From: Lachnospiraceae bacterium UBA1729
GTDB lineage: Bacteria; Bacillota; Clostridia; Lachnospirales; Lachnospiraceae
Assembly: GCA_002315945.1 (NCBI GenBank)
Contig: DCIJ01000032.1
Coordinates: 1-40,996, forward strand
DNA length: 40,996 nucleotides
Direction of reading: 5' to 3'
In this document: positions 7,615-16,928 of the stretch, in pieces
Layout: every line of letters starts with the position of its first letter
How positions within the stretch are numbered: position 1 is the stretch's first letter
The notes under the pieces: generated by a model
The model's database searches: none
What the model was told of the DNA's origin: nothing
The model's input: the letters and a program-made list of their open reading frames with translations, nothing else
Translations under genes and position numbers: made by a program

Positions 7615-8595
7615 ATGAAAGTTGGTATTTTAGGATATGGAAATCTTGGAAGAGGCGTCGAATGCGCAATAAAGCAGAATGCTGATGTTACATTGGCTGC
7701 TGTTTTTACCAGACGTGATCCTTCTACAGTAAAAATTCTTACAGAAAATGTTCCTGTTTATGATGTCAAAGATATTGAAGCACATAAGGATGAAATCGAT
7801 GTGTTAATCATATGTGGAGGTAGCGCAACAGATCTTCCAAAGCAGACTCCTGAATATGTGAAATATTTTAATGTAATAGACAGTTTTGATACTCATGCTA
7901 AGATTCCTGAGCATTTTGCAGCGGTTGATCAGGCTGCTAAGGCTAGTGGGCATACAGCACTGATTTCTGCTGGGTGGGATCCTGGTATGTTCTCACTTAA
8001 CAGACTGTATGCAAACTGCATACTCCCAGAGGGAAATGACTATACATTCTGGGGCAAGGGTGTTAGCCAGGGACATTCAGATGCTATCCGTAGAATTGAT
8101 GGAGTAAAAAATGGTAAGCAGTATACCATTCCCGTTGAAAGCGCTCTGGCAGATGTTAGAAGCGGAAAAAATCCGGAATTAACAACCAGACAGAAGCATA
8201 TTAGGGAATGCTTTGTGGTAGCCGAGGAAGGCGCCGATTTGGCACGCATTGAAAATGAGATAAAGACTATGCCAAATTATTTTGCTGACTATGATACTAC
8301 TGTTCACTTCATTCCTGAGGAGGAACTCCTTAGGGAACATGCAGGTATTCCACATGGTGGATTTGTGTTTAGAAGCGGAGTGACTGGCTGGAACAAAGAA
8401 AACCAGCATATTATTGAGTACAGTCTGAAGCTTGACTCGAATCCTGAATTTACAGCATCTGTAATTGTTGCCTATGCAAGAGCAATTGCAAGATTACATT
8501 CAGAAGGGGTAAATGGATGTAAGACTGTATTTGATATTGCGCCTGCTTATCTCAGTCCTATGAGTGGCGAGGAGCTAAGAGCACATCTTCTGTAA
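7615..8595 (+). CDS. ddh: meso-diaminopimelate dehydrogenase
   Basis: This enzyme makes meso-2,6-diaminopimelate from tetrahydrodipicolinate in one step with ammonia and NADPH, feeding both lysine and peptidoglycan synthesis. The 326-residue length is normal for the family. The N-terminal Rossmann motif is GYGNLGRG (7-14). Family sequences that can be seen include SAGWDPGMFS, the region FWGKGVSQGHSDAIRRIDGV, and the substrate-domain segment PHGGFVFRSG. The ribosome binding site is AGAGGAGA. The enzyme is found only in some bacteria, among them some Clostridia, and bypasses the acylated DAP steps. A symporter gene follows 66 bases later on the same strand and may be co-expressed. Confidence 0.95.
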   Translation: MKVGILGYGNLGRGVECAIKQNADVTLAAVFTRRDPSTVKILTENVPVYDVKDIEAHKDEIDVLIICGGSATDLPKQTPEYVKYFNVIDSFDTHAKIPEHFAAVDQAAKASGHTALISAGWDPGMFSLNRLYANCILPEGNDYTFWGKGVSQGHSDAIRRIDGVKNGKQYTIPVESALADVRSGKNPELTTRQKHIRECFVVAEEGADLARIENEIKTMPNYFADYDTTVHFIPEEELLREHAGIPHGGFVFRSGVTGWNKENQHIIEYSLKLDSNPEFTASVIVAYARAIARLHSEGVNGCKTVFDIAPAYLSPMSGEELRAHLL

Positions 8596-8661
8596 TATTT
8601 TGATATTTCTTACAGATGATGAAATATATAGTAACAAGTAGTTAAGTGTGAGGGAGAGAAA

Positions 8662-9873
8662 ATGAAGAAAAAGTATAATGTAACACTATGGATATTCATA
8701 GGATTGGTGGCAGGTATTGTGCTGGGGTTGATGATGCCTGAATTTTTGGTTACACCACTTGCTGTAATATCAAGTATCTATATGTCAGCATTAAGAATGA
8801 TGATATATCCTCTGGTATTCTGTTCACTGGTTGTGGGAATTGTTGGAATTGGCTCAATTGCCAAGACTGGTAAGATTGGATTCCATGCCATTGCCTGGTA
8901 TGTAGGAACAACTGCTCTTGCCAGTGCACTGGGATTGGTTCTTCCTAAGATGCTGGGTCTTGGAAAGGGAATCACAATTACAATGATGGAGACAGATACA
9001 CAGGCTGCTACTTTTTCAGGCCTGTTAGATACCATAACATCTCTGATCCCTGGCAATCCATTCACTGCTTTTACTGAAGGAAACATGCTTCAGGTATTGG
9101 TATTTGCACTGATCATGGGCTTTAGCGCGCTGGTTCTCAAGGACAAGGCAAAAGCTTTTGTTGATATCTGTAATTCCGTAAATGAAATTTCTATACTGAT
9201 TATTGGCAAGGTTATGCTGTTCACACCTCTTGGTGTATTTGCATCGATAGCCTGCGTTATGCATTCTAATGGTATCAGCACAATGATCGAGCTTGGTCAG
9301 GTTATGCTGGCACTGTATATCACATATTTTATCTATGCAGTTGTAATCTATGGTGGAATGGTAAAGCTTTTTGCAAAATACCCTATTACAAAATTCTACA
9401 AGGATGTTGCTCCCGCAGCGTTAAATGCATTCGGAACCTGTTCTTCAAGTGCAACCATTCCTATTTCAATGCAGTGCGCACAGGAAAATCTTGGAATTCA
9501 GGAGGAGATTTGCTCTCTGACACTTCCACTTGGTGCCACCATCAATATGGATGCGGTGTCAATACTGATGTCATTCATGATTACTTTCTTCGGAACAGCA
9601 TGCGGCATAGATATTCCTACCAATCTGATGATTGTAGTGCTGTTTTCTAATGTATTGTTAAGTATCGGTACACCAGGAGTTCCAGGCGGTGCCATTGCAG
9701 CATTTGCAGCACTTAGTCAGATAGCAGGACTTCCAACAGGTGTCATGGGTGTATATATCTCAGTAAACACTCTGGCTGATATGGGAGCTACCTGTGCAAA
9801 TGTACTTGGAGATCTTGCCTGCTCAACAGTAATAAGCAGAAAACTGGGTATGTATAATAAGGATAAGGCTTAA
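8662..9873 (+). CDS. DAACS-family sodium/proton:dicarboxylate (amino acid) symporter
   Basis: A 403-residue membrane protein with about eight hydrophobic helices and two re-entrant loops, of the dicarboxylate/amino acid:cation symporter family (GltP/GltT/SstT relatives). Family marks are the serine-rich tip of hairpin 1 (GTCSSSATIP), the cation and substrate segment GATINMDAVS, and the hairpin-2 region GTPGVPGGAI followed by the helix with NTLADMGATCANVLGD. The Asp and Asn in NTLADMGATCANV match residues that bind cation and amino acid in the family. The substrate (aspartate, glutamate, serine or a C4 dicarboxylate) cannot be told. The ribosome binding site GAGGGAGAG is good. A long hairpin with a T-run at 10024-10065 is its likely terminator. 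Confidence 0.9.
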   Translation: MKKKYNVTLWIFIGLVAGIVLGLMMPEFLVTPLAVISSIYMSALRMMIYPLVFCSLVVGIVGIGSIAKTGKIGFHAIAWYVGTTALASALGLVLPKMLGLGKGITITMMETDTQAATFSGLLDTITSLIPGNPFTAFTEGNMLQVLVFALIMGFSALVLKDKAKAFVDICNSVNEISILIIGKVMLFTPLGVFASIACVMHSNGISTMIELGQVMLALYITYFIYAVVIYGGMVKLFAKYPITKFYKDVAPAALNAFGTCSSSATIPISMQCAQENLGIQEEICSLTLPLGATINMDAVSILMSFMITFFGTACGIDIPTNLMIVVLFSNVLLSIGTPGVPGGAIAAFAALSQIAGLPTGVMGVYISVNTLADMGATCANVLGDLACSTVISRKLGMYNKDKA

Positions 9874-10331
9874 GAAATATCACTAAAGAGAACTACGTCA
9901 ATAACGCTTAATACAAGGTATACCATAGCGTAAAAGACGGTTTGATGTAAGGAATATGTTTGTATATTGCTATTAAAAATGCAATGCAAAATTAACAGTT
10001 CAACTAACATAATAATGTTACAAGAGGCTAGGATGATTTTACTAAATGATCCTAGTCTTTTTTTTACCCGACATACACAGAATATGATTAGTGGTAAAAA
10101 TGTGGCACCAATAGCAGGCAGGATACCAATAACGATTACTATTAGAAAGAAAAATGCCCAGCCTGTTGCATCATCACTACCGTTGCCGTTAAAGATACTA
10201 TTTGAAAGATATAAAATACAGAATATAGGAACAACAACGGGCAGAGCAGTAAGGGCTAATCCCAGAATGGTTGCAATAGCGTACTTTGAAGTTTTCGTGT
10301 TGTCGATTTTGATTTGGTTTGTATTTTCCAT
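9870..10331 (-). CDS. small four-helix membrane protein, unknown function
   Basis: Not recognised. The 153 residues contain four clear hydrophobic helices (about residues 17-42, 58-85, 100-120 and 130-150) and a short polar N-terminus, so it is an inner membrane protein. Its stop codon overlaps the stop of the symporter gene in the palindrome TTAA, so the two genes are convergent. No strong ribosome binding site lies next to the ATG. AAGGAT and AGGAG occur about 20 bases upstream, and a TATACT sequence lies just before the start, so a near-leaderless message is possible. The coding strand carries the complement of a terminator-like hairpin. The forward-strand ORF of the same region is a shadow. 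Confidence 0.65.
   Translation of the reverse strand: MENTNQIKIDNTKTSKYAIATILGLALTALPVVVPIFCILYLSNSIFNGNGSDDATGWAFFFLIVIVIGILPAIGATFLPLIIFCVCRVKKRLGSFSKIILASCNIIMLVELLILHCIFNSNIQTYSLHQTVFYAMVYLVLSVIDVVLFSDIS
10024..10065 (+). terminator. intrinsic terminator for the symporter, antisense inside the membrane-protein gene
   Basis: CTAGGAT-G-ATTT (10028-10039) pairs with AAAT-G-ATCCTAG (10044-10055), broken only by a G-G mismatch, with loop TACT. Outer pairs extend the stem, and eight T residues follow (10058-10065). It lies about 150 bases after the symporter stop. Confidence 0.75.
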
Positions 10332-10461
10332 GTGAATAAGTATAACATATTATCCTTGCTCCTATGTCTTTCATAACGTATAATTTGAGATATTATCTGG
10401 ATTTCTATTGAAAAATAGATATTATTTCGGTTGTTTTATTTGTAATTGGGTAGAAAAGGTT

Positions 10462-12666
10462 ATGTTTTTTTCATGGCAAATAGTATTTTTAATAGCTTTT
10501 TCATTTAATGCTGCCCTGGCAGGCAGCTATGCTGTTAGATTTGCTACAGAAAAAAAACCGAATACTAGAATAAACGGACTGGTAATGACCGTTAATATTT
10601 CCAGTGTGATTTGGAGCACTGGAATGGCTTTTATGTCATTACAGACGGATGATAATTGGGCGTATATTTTCAGAATTATAGGAATTCTGGGCACTTTTGT
10701 TTTCATGATTGCGGTTCAGAAGACAATGTGCATTATCTCTGAAATTCCAGAGAAGATTCAACACATACTAAATGCCATTTCTTATTCCGGAATCCTAATA
10801 TATTTTGCATATATTACACCAGGGCAGACAATTTTTGTTCACAATTCCATTGGTACCACCTTTTATTTTAGGAGTGGAATTATTAATGTGGTGTATTCCA
10901 TGTATTTTGTAATAGTATCCTTTGATATATTTGCTGTTACAATTTATACATTGACACATCACAAGTTGCAGCGAGTCAGAAAGAGTGCCGTCAGATTTGT
11001 TGTGGTAGAGCTTTTTGTTTTTACAGGTGCAATTGGAGACATGATAGTACCTTCTCTTGGGCACCCGGCTCTGCCAGGCAGTGCAATCACGCATTTTTGG
11101 GGTGTTGTTGTTTTCTGGTATGCAATTCACGATATTTATAAGACCAAAATCACAATAGCCAATATGTCAGAATACATATATTTTTCCCTGGGAATTCCGG
11201 TTATGGTTCTTGATTCTGACAAAAAGATCAAAATAATGAACGACGCTTCACTGGCGTCCTTTGGTGTGGCCAGCGAAGATGTGGAAAACAGGGGATATGA
11301 ATTATCCGAACTGTTCAATGTTGATAACAGGGCTCTGGAATTTGAGGGCAGGAGTATTCTTGTTGAGACCAAGGACAAGGCCGGAATTCATTATGAGCTG
11401 GCTGTCAGCAAGATAGATGATAAATATGGTGATAATGTCGGATATATTTTAATAGCAAATGATCTGAGTGATCATTATATGGTAATTAATAAGTTAGAGG
11501 AGGCTAAAAAAGCGGCTGATGCGGCCAATATGTCCAAGAGTCTATTCTTGGCTAACATGTCCCATGAAATCAGGACTCCTATGAATGCAGTACTGGGAAT
11601 ATCTCAGATTGCTATTGAGGAGGATATTGGGGATACAGCCAAGGGTTATTTTGAGGATATTATCCAGGCTGGCAACACTTTGTTAGCTACCATTAATGCT
11701 ATATTGAATATTTCCAAGATTGAACTTGGCAGGCAGGAGTTAATTTGTAGTGATTATAGCCCTGAAAAGCTTCTTAAAGAGGTTTCGCTTATTATCGGAA
11801 CCCAGGCGAATAAGAAGGGCCTTGATTTCTCAATGAGTGTTGACCCCGCAATGCCTGCAGTGCTTCATGGTGATATTGACAAGATAAGAGAGATACTAAT
11901 TAATATCCTCAATAACAGCGTTAAATATTCCAATGAGGGAAGCATTACCCTGGAGGTTAAAGTTCTTGAAAATCAGGATGGAAAGGCCAATATCCAGTTT
12001 AGAATGGCTGATACTGGAATTGGAATTAAAAAAGAAGATATTAACAGTATTTTCGAAGTGTTTACCAGGACTGATATCAAGGCAAACAGGAAGACAGAGG
12101 GCACTGGTCTGGGATTGTCCATAACCAAGGGCCTGGTAGAGCTGATGAAGGGTACTATTCAGGTGGATAGTGAGTATGGAAAAGGTACCTGCTTTACCGT
12201 GGTGATTGAACAGAAGGTTATCAGGACGGAGAGTGATAATGCTGAAAATAGTACAGACAGTGCTAGTGTGCCCAAAGAGCAAATTAGTTATGAGAAACTC
12301 AGAGCTTTGGGCGTTGATGATAATGCGATTAACAGAACAATTCTGTCAAAATGCTTATCTAAGTTTGGACTACAGTTTGATATGACTGATTCGGGGGCTG
12401 GATCCATTGAATTGTGCAGTGCTAATCATTATGACGTAATATTTATGGATCTTATGATGCCGGAAATGGACGGTTTGGAGGCCATGAATGAGATCCGAAA
12501 GATTCCATACTATAATGGGAATTCTTCGGTAAAAATAGTTGCGCTTACGGCAAATATGGTTGAGGGTGTTAAGGAAGAAATGCTATCAGAGGGATTTGAT
12601 GCATTTATTGGAAAGCCCTACAAATTTGAAGAACTGGAAGCAATACTGAATAGTGCTATTAAATAA
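10462..12666 (+). CDS. membrane hybrid histidine kinase (7TM-PAS-HisKA-HATPase-receiver)
   Basis: A sensor kinase of 734 residues from the ATG at 10462; a TTG at 10408 would add 18 residues but has no ribosome binding site, and the start is not certain. Numbering from the TTG, residues about 20-235 hold seven hydrophobic helices resembling the histidine kinase 7TM region, and about 255-350 a PAS-like domain. The HisKA motif MSHEIRTP has phospho-acceptor His386. HATPase boxes are NNSVKYS, ADTGIGI and GTGLGLS. The C-terminal receiver has FMDLMMPEMDG with phospho-acceptor Asp681 and the late Lys in GKPYKFEEL. It is an orphan: no partner HPt or regulator lies next to it. The HPt at 28187 is the only one in the window and could serve it. 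A terminator follows at once. Confidence 0.9.
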   Translation: MFFSWQIVFLIAFSFNAALAGSYAVRFATEKKPNTRINGLVMTVNISSVIWSTGMAFMSLQTDDNWAYIFRIIGILGTFVFMIAVQKTMCIISEIPEKIQHILNAISYSGILIYFAYITPGQTIFVHNSIGTTFYFRSGIINVVYSMYFVIVSFDIFAVTIYTLTHHKLQRVRKSAVRFVVVELFVFTGAIGDMIVPSLGHPALPGSAITHFWGVVVFWYAIHDIYKTKITIANMSEYIYFSLGIPVMVLDSDKKIKIMNDASLASFGVASEDVENRGYELSELFNVDNRALEFEGRSILVETKDKAGIHYELAVSKIDDKYGDNVGYILIANDLSDHYMVINKLEEAKKAADAANMSKSLFLANMSHEIRTPMNAVLGISQIAIEEDIGDTAKGYFEDIIQAGNTLLATINAILNISKIELGRQELICSDYSPEKLLKEVSLIIGTQANKKGLDFSMSVDPAMPAVLHGDIDKIREILINILNNSVKYSNEGSITLEVKVLENQDGKANIQFRMADTGIGIKKEDINSIFEVFTRTDIKANRKTEGTGLGLSITKGLVELMKGTIQVDSEYGKGTCFTVVIEQKVIRTESDNAENSTDSASVPKEQISYEKLRALGVDDNAINRTILSKCLSKFGLQFDMTDSGAGSIELCSANHYDVIFMDLMMPEMDGLEAMNEIRKIPYYNGNSSVKIVALTANMVEGVKEEMLSEGFDAFIGKPYKFEELEAILNSAIK

Positions 12667-12670
12667 AGTT

Positions 12671-12700
12671 AAAGGACCAGAAACCTCTGGTCCTTTTTTT
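12671..12700. terminator. bidirectional terminator between convergent genes
   Basis: GGACCAGA (12674-12681) pairs with TCTGGTCC (12686-12693) around the loop AACC, with an AAA run before and seven T residues after. It serves the hybrid kinase on the plus strand and rqcH, whose stop lies at 12699-12701, on the minus strand. Confidence 0.88.
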
Positions 12701-14429
12701 ACTGACTTACCAGTGTGAGATTAGAAATATTACTATCCGTAATTAAGGAGTAATTTGTATAGTATACTACAAAGCCTGGAGCTGAACCGTTTGGCTTTTT
12801 AACATTTTTCTTTAGTGTGTAGTCTATCTCAATCTTATCCTGATTCTTTATTTTTGAATAGAAAGCAGCAAGTCTTGCTGCATCAATGAAGGCCTGATCG
12901 GGAACATCTTCACCAGGCTTAACCTTAAGTATTACATGACTTCCTGGAGCATGCTTGGCATGGAACCACCAGTCACCACCATTGGCAAAATCAAACGTCA
13001 GGGCTTCGTTTTGAAGATTATTTTTCCCCACATATATGTCATAGCCATAGTCTGTTACGTAATGGAAGGGTCTGGAAGTGATTCGTTCCTTCTTCCGATT
13101 ACCTTTTCCCTTGATATAACCGCTGGCAACCAGTTCCTGTCTGATCTGAATCAGATCCTCCTCGGCCTGAGCAATATCCAGACTGGTCAGCACTGAATCC
13201 AGATGGTCTATTTCTGCCTTGGTCTGAAGCGTAAGCTCTGACAGAGCCTCAAAGGTTCTCTTAAGTTTCCCATAACGGTCAAAGTATTTTTTTGCATTTT
13301 CTGTGGCAGTCAGAGTTTCGTCCAAGGGAATGGTGATTTCTTCGTTAGTATAATAATTTACACAGGTTATGGATTTGTCTCCCAGAGAGGCAGAATATCC
13401 ATATGTATTTAACAGCTCACCATATATCCTGTATTTGTCTTTTTTCTCTGTATCCTTAAGCTGTTTAAGCTGCAGGTCGTATTTTTTAATGTTTCGTTCA
13501 TAAGCTGTGGTAACAACTCTTCGCAGATCAGTTGAACGCTGGCGTATTCTGGTATAGATTTCCTTTTCATTATAATAATCAAATAGAAGTGCAGATATAC
13601 TGTCATACTGTTTTGCTTCATATCCTAAAAAGGAGCTTAATGGAATGGCTGAATATTCAGCGGGAATCCCGTTTTTGTAATAGATTACGGGCTTAAAGGA
13701 ACCTGACCTGATTGTCTCTGACAGGCTGTCAAGCTGAGTAAATATTTTATTCCATTCATCTTCAGACAGTGCAGTGGCAGGCTTGTCTGCGTCCACACCG
13801 GCCTGATAGCATATTTCCTGAGAAAGAACAGGAGAGAATCCTGTGATTCCACTATAGAGAGCCTTAAATATTTCACAGGGTTTTGACAGTTTGTTTTTAT
13901 AATCCCCAGAGAGCAAATTACTTTTTTCGGCAGCATCAGGAATGAAATATTCCCTGCCAGGCAGCACTTCGCGGACAGAACTCATAATGGCAGATACATG
14001 CTTAATGGAATCCAGAATTTTTCCGTTTGAATCAGTGAAGATAATGTTGCTATGCTTGCCCATTAGCTCTATTATCAGATTTTTTTTGCATAAATCCCCC
14101 ATTTCGTCTAGATGCTCGATGCTGATGGTAATGGCTCTTTCCAGACCTGGCTGTGTAATATCTGTGATACGTCCATTGGCAAGATGTTTTCTCAAAAGCA
14201 TGGTAAAAGCTGGAGCATTCTGGGGTGCAGACAGATTTCTGTCGGTCAGATATGCCAGGGGAAGAGAAGGGTTTGCAGATAAAAAAACTTTAAACTGATC
14301 CTTTTCTTTTCTTACAGTGATAAGGAGAGCATCCTTCTCAGGCTGTATGATTTTATATATTCTGCCACCAATAAGTTTGTGTGCCAGTTCGTTGGTGATA
14401 CTACATGTTGTTATGCCGTCAAAAGCCAT
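12699..14429 (-). CDS. rqcH: RqcH/NFACT family ribosome quality-control protein
   Basis: A 576-residue homologue of bacterial RqcH (older names FbpA or fibronectin-binding protein, eukaryotic Rqc2/NEMF). RqcH binds stalled 50S subunits and recruits tRNA-Ala to add C-terminal alanine tails that mark nascent chains for degradation. The start is placed at the ATG at 14429, product MAFDGITTCSITNEL, because GAGGT precedes it and it matches the usual NFACT start; 16 extra upstream codons lack a ribosome binding site. The NFACT-N domain fills the first half, a coiled-coil region with many Lys/Glu lies about residues 280-430, and the NFACT-R domain follows with GGDWWFHAKHAPGSHVILK near residues 490-510. 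The gene is convergent with the kinase before it and divergent from the secreted protein after it. Confidence 0.93.
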   Translation of the reverse strand: MAFDGITTCSITNELAHKLIGGRIYKIIQPEKDALLITVRKEKDQFKVFLSANPSLPLAYLTDRNLSAPQNAPAFTMLLRKHLANGRITDITQPGLERAITISIEHLDEMGDLCKKNLIIELMGKHSNIIFTDSNGKILDSIKHVSAIMSSVREVLPGREYFIPDAAEKSNLLSGDYKNKLSKPCEIFKALYSGITGFSPVLSQEICYQAGVDADKPATALSEDEWNKIFTQLDSLSETIRSGSFKPVIYYKNGIPAEYSAIPLSSFLGYEAKQYDSISALLFDYYNEKEIYTRIRQRSTDLRRVVTTAYERNIKKYDLQLKQLKDTEKKDKYRIYGELLNTYGYSASLGDKSITCVNYYTNEEITIPLDETLTATENAKKYFDRYGKLKRTFEALSELTLQTKAEIDHLDSVLTSLDIAQAEEDLIQIRQELVASGYIKGKGNRKKERITSRPFHYVTDYGYDIYVGKNNLQNEALTFDFANGGDWWFHAKHAPGSHVILKVKPGEDVPDQAFIDAARLAAFYSKIKNQDKIEIDYTLKKNVKKPNGSAPGFVVYYTNYSLITDSNISNLTLVSQ

Positions 14430-14480
14430 AATTACTACCTCAAATATCAAAAATGTACTGTGAAAGTATAGCAACATAAC

Positions 14481-14509
14481 TTGATTTACACAACTATTTA
14501 TGAGATACT
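14481..14509 (+). promoter_or_regulatory. possible sigma-A promoter of the signalling block
   Basis: TTGATT (14481-14486) and GATACT (14504-14509) stand 17 bases apart, about 50 bases before the DUF5722-like gene and in the divergent gap with rqcH. It could start the long transcript through the signalling block. Confidence 0.5.
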
Positions 14510-14560
14510 TGTGTTTAATATTGGGAGGGGTTTACTCTGCCCTAACTTAAGGAGAAAAGA

Positions 14561-16168
14561 ATGACAAAGTGTAGCCATTTTAGAAAGGTAGTATACGGAA
14601 TGTTTACTGCCGCTTGTGTAATGATCATGGGTGTTGCCTGTGGTATTAATGTTTTGGCAGCCGGTGAATCCGTAACTGCCAGTATCTCATCAGGTAATGT
14701 TAACGTTAATTTTAAATCAACTCAGGCACCTGCCAGTGATGATGGAAAGATATATCTTTTTGCAGAAACCTATGCTACAGCAGGTATTACAACTGAACCT
14801 GTTGCAACAGCTAACAATGGGACAAGTGCACAGTTTAGTGTACCTTTAAAAAAGAACGAAGCTGATTCAAAGTTATATTCCAGATTTGTAGTAGGAACAA
14901 AATCAGGTGGAAAGTATGTACCTCTCAATACTGGAGCATATATCACTAATCCTGAGGCCTGCGCTACAAAGGCAGTTCCCAGAGTTAATACGGGAAAGAA
15001 GGGTCTTTTAGTTGATTCTGCCAAGATTAATGACGGCAGAGAACTGACAGATTTGGGAATTAAGCAGGCAATCTATAATATTCCGGTCAATAATATTCTT
15101 GGACAAACCACGCATCCTGCATATCCCACAATCAACTATACATATCAGGGCAAGACATACCAGTTTAACGGTCAGGTTATTACTGAGTATGACAATATAT
15201 TTTACAGATTAAGTAAGAAAAATATTGCGATTACCGCTACGCTTCTTTGCAACATGGGTAATAACAAAGCAATTATTCATCCCAAGGCTTTAGATGGCGG
15301 CAGATCAAATTATTATATGTTTAATACTGCAACTGCTGAAGGCTGTCAGACACTTGAAGCTGTTGGTACATTCCTGGCAAAACGCTATGGTGGAACTGGA
15401 GTTGGCAGTATTGATAACTGGGTAATAGGTAATGAAGTAAATGCTTACAAGGAGTGGAACTATTTTGGACGTAGTCCACAGTTTGGCCAGTATTGTGAAG
15501 CATATGAAAAATCAGTGCGACTTTTCTATAACGCCATCAAGTCAGAAAATTCTAACGCAAGGATTTATCTGTGTCTGGATCAGAATTGGAATTCGGGTAA
15601 TCCTGTATTCTATAATGGCAAGGATCTCCTTACCCAGTTTGATGCAGATTTCATAGCTGGAGGCAATATTGACTGGGGTCTGGCTTTTCATCCTTACAAT
15701 ACACCCCTTCAGGCTCCTGCATTCTGGCTTCAGGGTGCTGAGGACAGAGCCAAGGCGGTTCATTCAATGGATACAGCCATGATTACAATGGAAAATCTGG
15801 ATGTACTTACTGATTTTATGTGTAATCCTCTAATGTTAGCGCCTAATGGTCAGGTCAGAAGTATTATCCTCTCTGAACAGGGATATACGTCCTCAAAGGG
15901 TGAAGCCCTTCAGGCGGCAAGTATTGTACATGCATATCTGGTGTGTGAAAACAATCAGCACATTGATGCCTTTTTATTAAGTAGAGAGAGCGATGATTCC
16001 AGTGAGGTTTCACAGGGACTTGCACTGGGACTCTCAAGACCGGGCGGAGCCCACAAGATGGCTTATGAATACTACAAACACATTGATGGACCTAATGCTT
16101 CCAAGTATATCCAGGCTGCCAGTGCAACCATTGGAACTAATGTTGTAGGTCTGATTACTAAGAGATAA
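14561..16168 (+). CDS. secreted DUF5722-like protein, glycosidase-type fold
   Basis: A 535-residue exported protein. A signal peptide covers about residues 1-33 (basic start, hydrophobic core VVYGMFTAACVMIMGVACG, cleavage near VLAAGES). A beta-rich N-terminal part (about 35-130) precedes a barrel-like catalytic part resembling DUF5722 proteins. Clan GH-A-like landmarks are WVIGNEVNAY with Glu292 (acid/base position) and ILSEQGYTS with Glu439 (nucleophile position), which suggests a glycoside hydrolase; the activity is inferred, not shown. The ribosome binding site is AAGGAGAA. The stop is followed after one base by a secreted esterase gene, so the two enzymes probably act on the same polysaccharide. 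It is the first gene of the signalling block. Confidence 0.75.
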   Translation: MTKCSHFRKVVYGMFTAACVMIMGVACGINVLAAGESVTASISSGNVNVNFKSTQAPASDDGKIYLFAETYATAGITTEPVATANNGTSAQFSVPLKKNEADSKLYSRFVVGTKSGGKYVPLNTGAYITNPEACATKAVPRVNTGKKGLLVDSAKINDGRELTDLGIKQAIYNIPVNNILGQTTHPAYPTINYTYQGKTYQFNGQVITEYDNIFYRLSKKNIAITATLLCNMGNNKAIIHPKALDGGRSNYYMFNTATAEGCQTLEAVGTFLAKRYGGTGVGSIDNWVIGNEVNAYKEWNYFGRSPQFGQYCEAYEKSVRLFYNAIKSENSNARIYLCLDQNWNSGNPVFYNGKDLLTQFDADFIAGGNIDWGLAFHPYNTPLQAPAFWLQGAEDRAKAVHSMDTAMITMENLDVLTDFMCNPLMLAPNGQVRSIILSEQGYTSSKGEALQAASIVHAYLVCENNQHIDAFLLSRESDDSSEVSQGLALGLSRPGGAHKMAYEYYKHIDGPNASKYIQAASATIGTNVVGLITKR

Positions 16169-16169
16169 T

Positions 16170-16907
16170 ATGATGCGAGACAGATTTGGATTAAAATTAT
16201 TTTTTTCTGTGTTAATTGTTCTTGTGGCGTTTTTCTTTCGTGAGGTAAAAGCCTTTGCTGTAGAAAATGAAGAGGATAAGGGACAACAGGAAGCAGTCAC
16301 AATAAATTTTCTGGGAGACAGTATTACTGAGGGGGATGGACTTACTGATAAGTCAGATTCCTATGCTAACCAGATTGGGAAAAAGGATGGTATTGTTGTT
16401 AATAATTACGGTCTCTCAGGATCGGCAGTGTGTGGCAACAATGTGGACAGATTTATTGACAGATACTCAAAAATGGAAAAGGGTGCAGATGTAATTGTAG
16501 TACTGGGAGGTACTAATGATTATAAGGGGGCGGCAGACAAGTCGACTAATCTGGGACTGCCTGGAAGCACTTCAATTCTTGATTTCTATGGTGGATATGC
16601 AAAACTGATTGCTGGAATCCGTAGCAAATATCCGGAATCAAAGCTTGTTTTGTGTACTCCCATTACAAGAACAAATTATAAGAGCAGTAATTCCTATGGA
16701 AGCTATCTGGGGGATTATGCTCATGCAATAATGTATCTGGGAAGAGTGTACAACGTTCCTGTGATAGATCTGTATCACAGTCCGGAGGTTGATTTTGCTA
16801 CAAATAGTCAGTACCTGTCCGACGGGTTACATCCCAACAAAGAAGGGCATGCGGTTCTGGCAAATAAGGTTTATTCTGAACTGCTTGCACTGGGCTACGT
16901 CAAATAG
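16170..16907 (+). CDS. secreted SGNH/GDSL hydrolase
   Basis: A 245-residue exported hydrolase. The signal peptide (about 1-27) reads FGLKLFFSVLIVLVAFF and is cut near VKAFA. SGNH blocks are clear: FLGDSITEG with catalytic Ser51, the Gly of block II in NYGLSGSAVCG, block III in VVLGGTNDY (Gly/Asn oxyanion residues), and block V DGLHPN with Asp218 and His221. Such enzymes remove acetyl or other esters from polysaccharides or lipids. The first ATG overlaps ATGATG, so the start may be one codon later (16173); AAGAGA before it serves as ribosome binding site. It is translationally linked to the DUF5722-like gene, and a kinase gene follows within about 20 bases. Confidence 0.88.
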   Translation: MMRDRFGLKLFFSVLIVLVAFFFREVKAFAVENEEDKGQQEAVTINFLGDSITEGDGLTDKSDSYANQIGKKDGIVVNNYGLSGSAVCGNNVDRFIDRYSKMEKGADVIVVLGGTNDYKGAADKSTNLGLPGSTSILDFYGGYAKLIAGIRSKYPESKLVLCTPITRTNYKSSNSYGSYLGDYAHAIMYLGRVYNVPVIDLYHSPEVDFATNSQYLSDGLHPNKEGHAVLANKVYSELLALGYVK

Positions 16908-16928
16908 AAGATAATAGTGGGTGATTGT

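Noticed and set aside
9967..10335. Plus-strand 122-codon ORF opposite the small membrane protein
   Set aside because: The minus-strand frame gives four clean membrane helices and a better protein; the plus-strand frame lacks a ribosome binding site and reads as a shadow.
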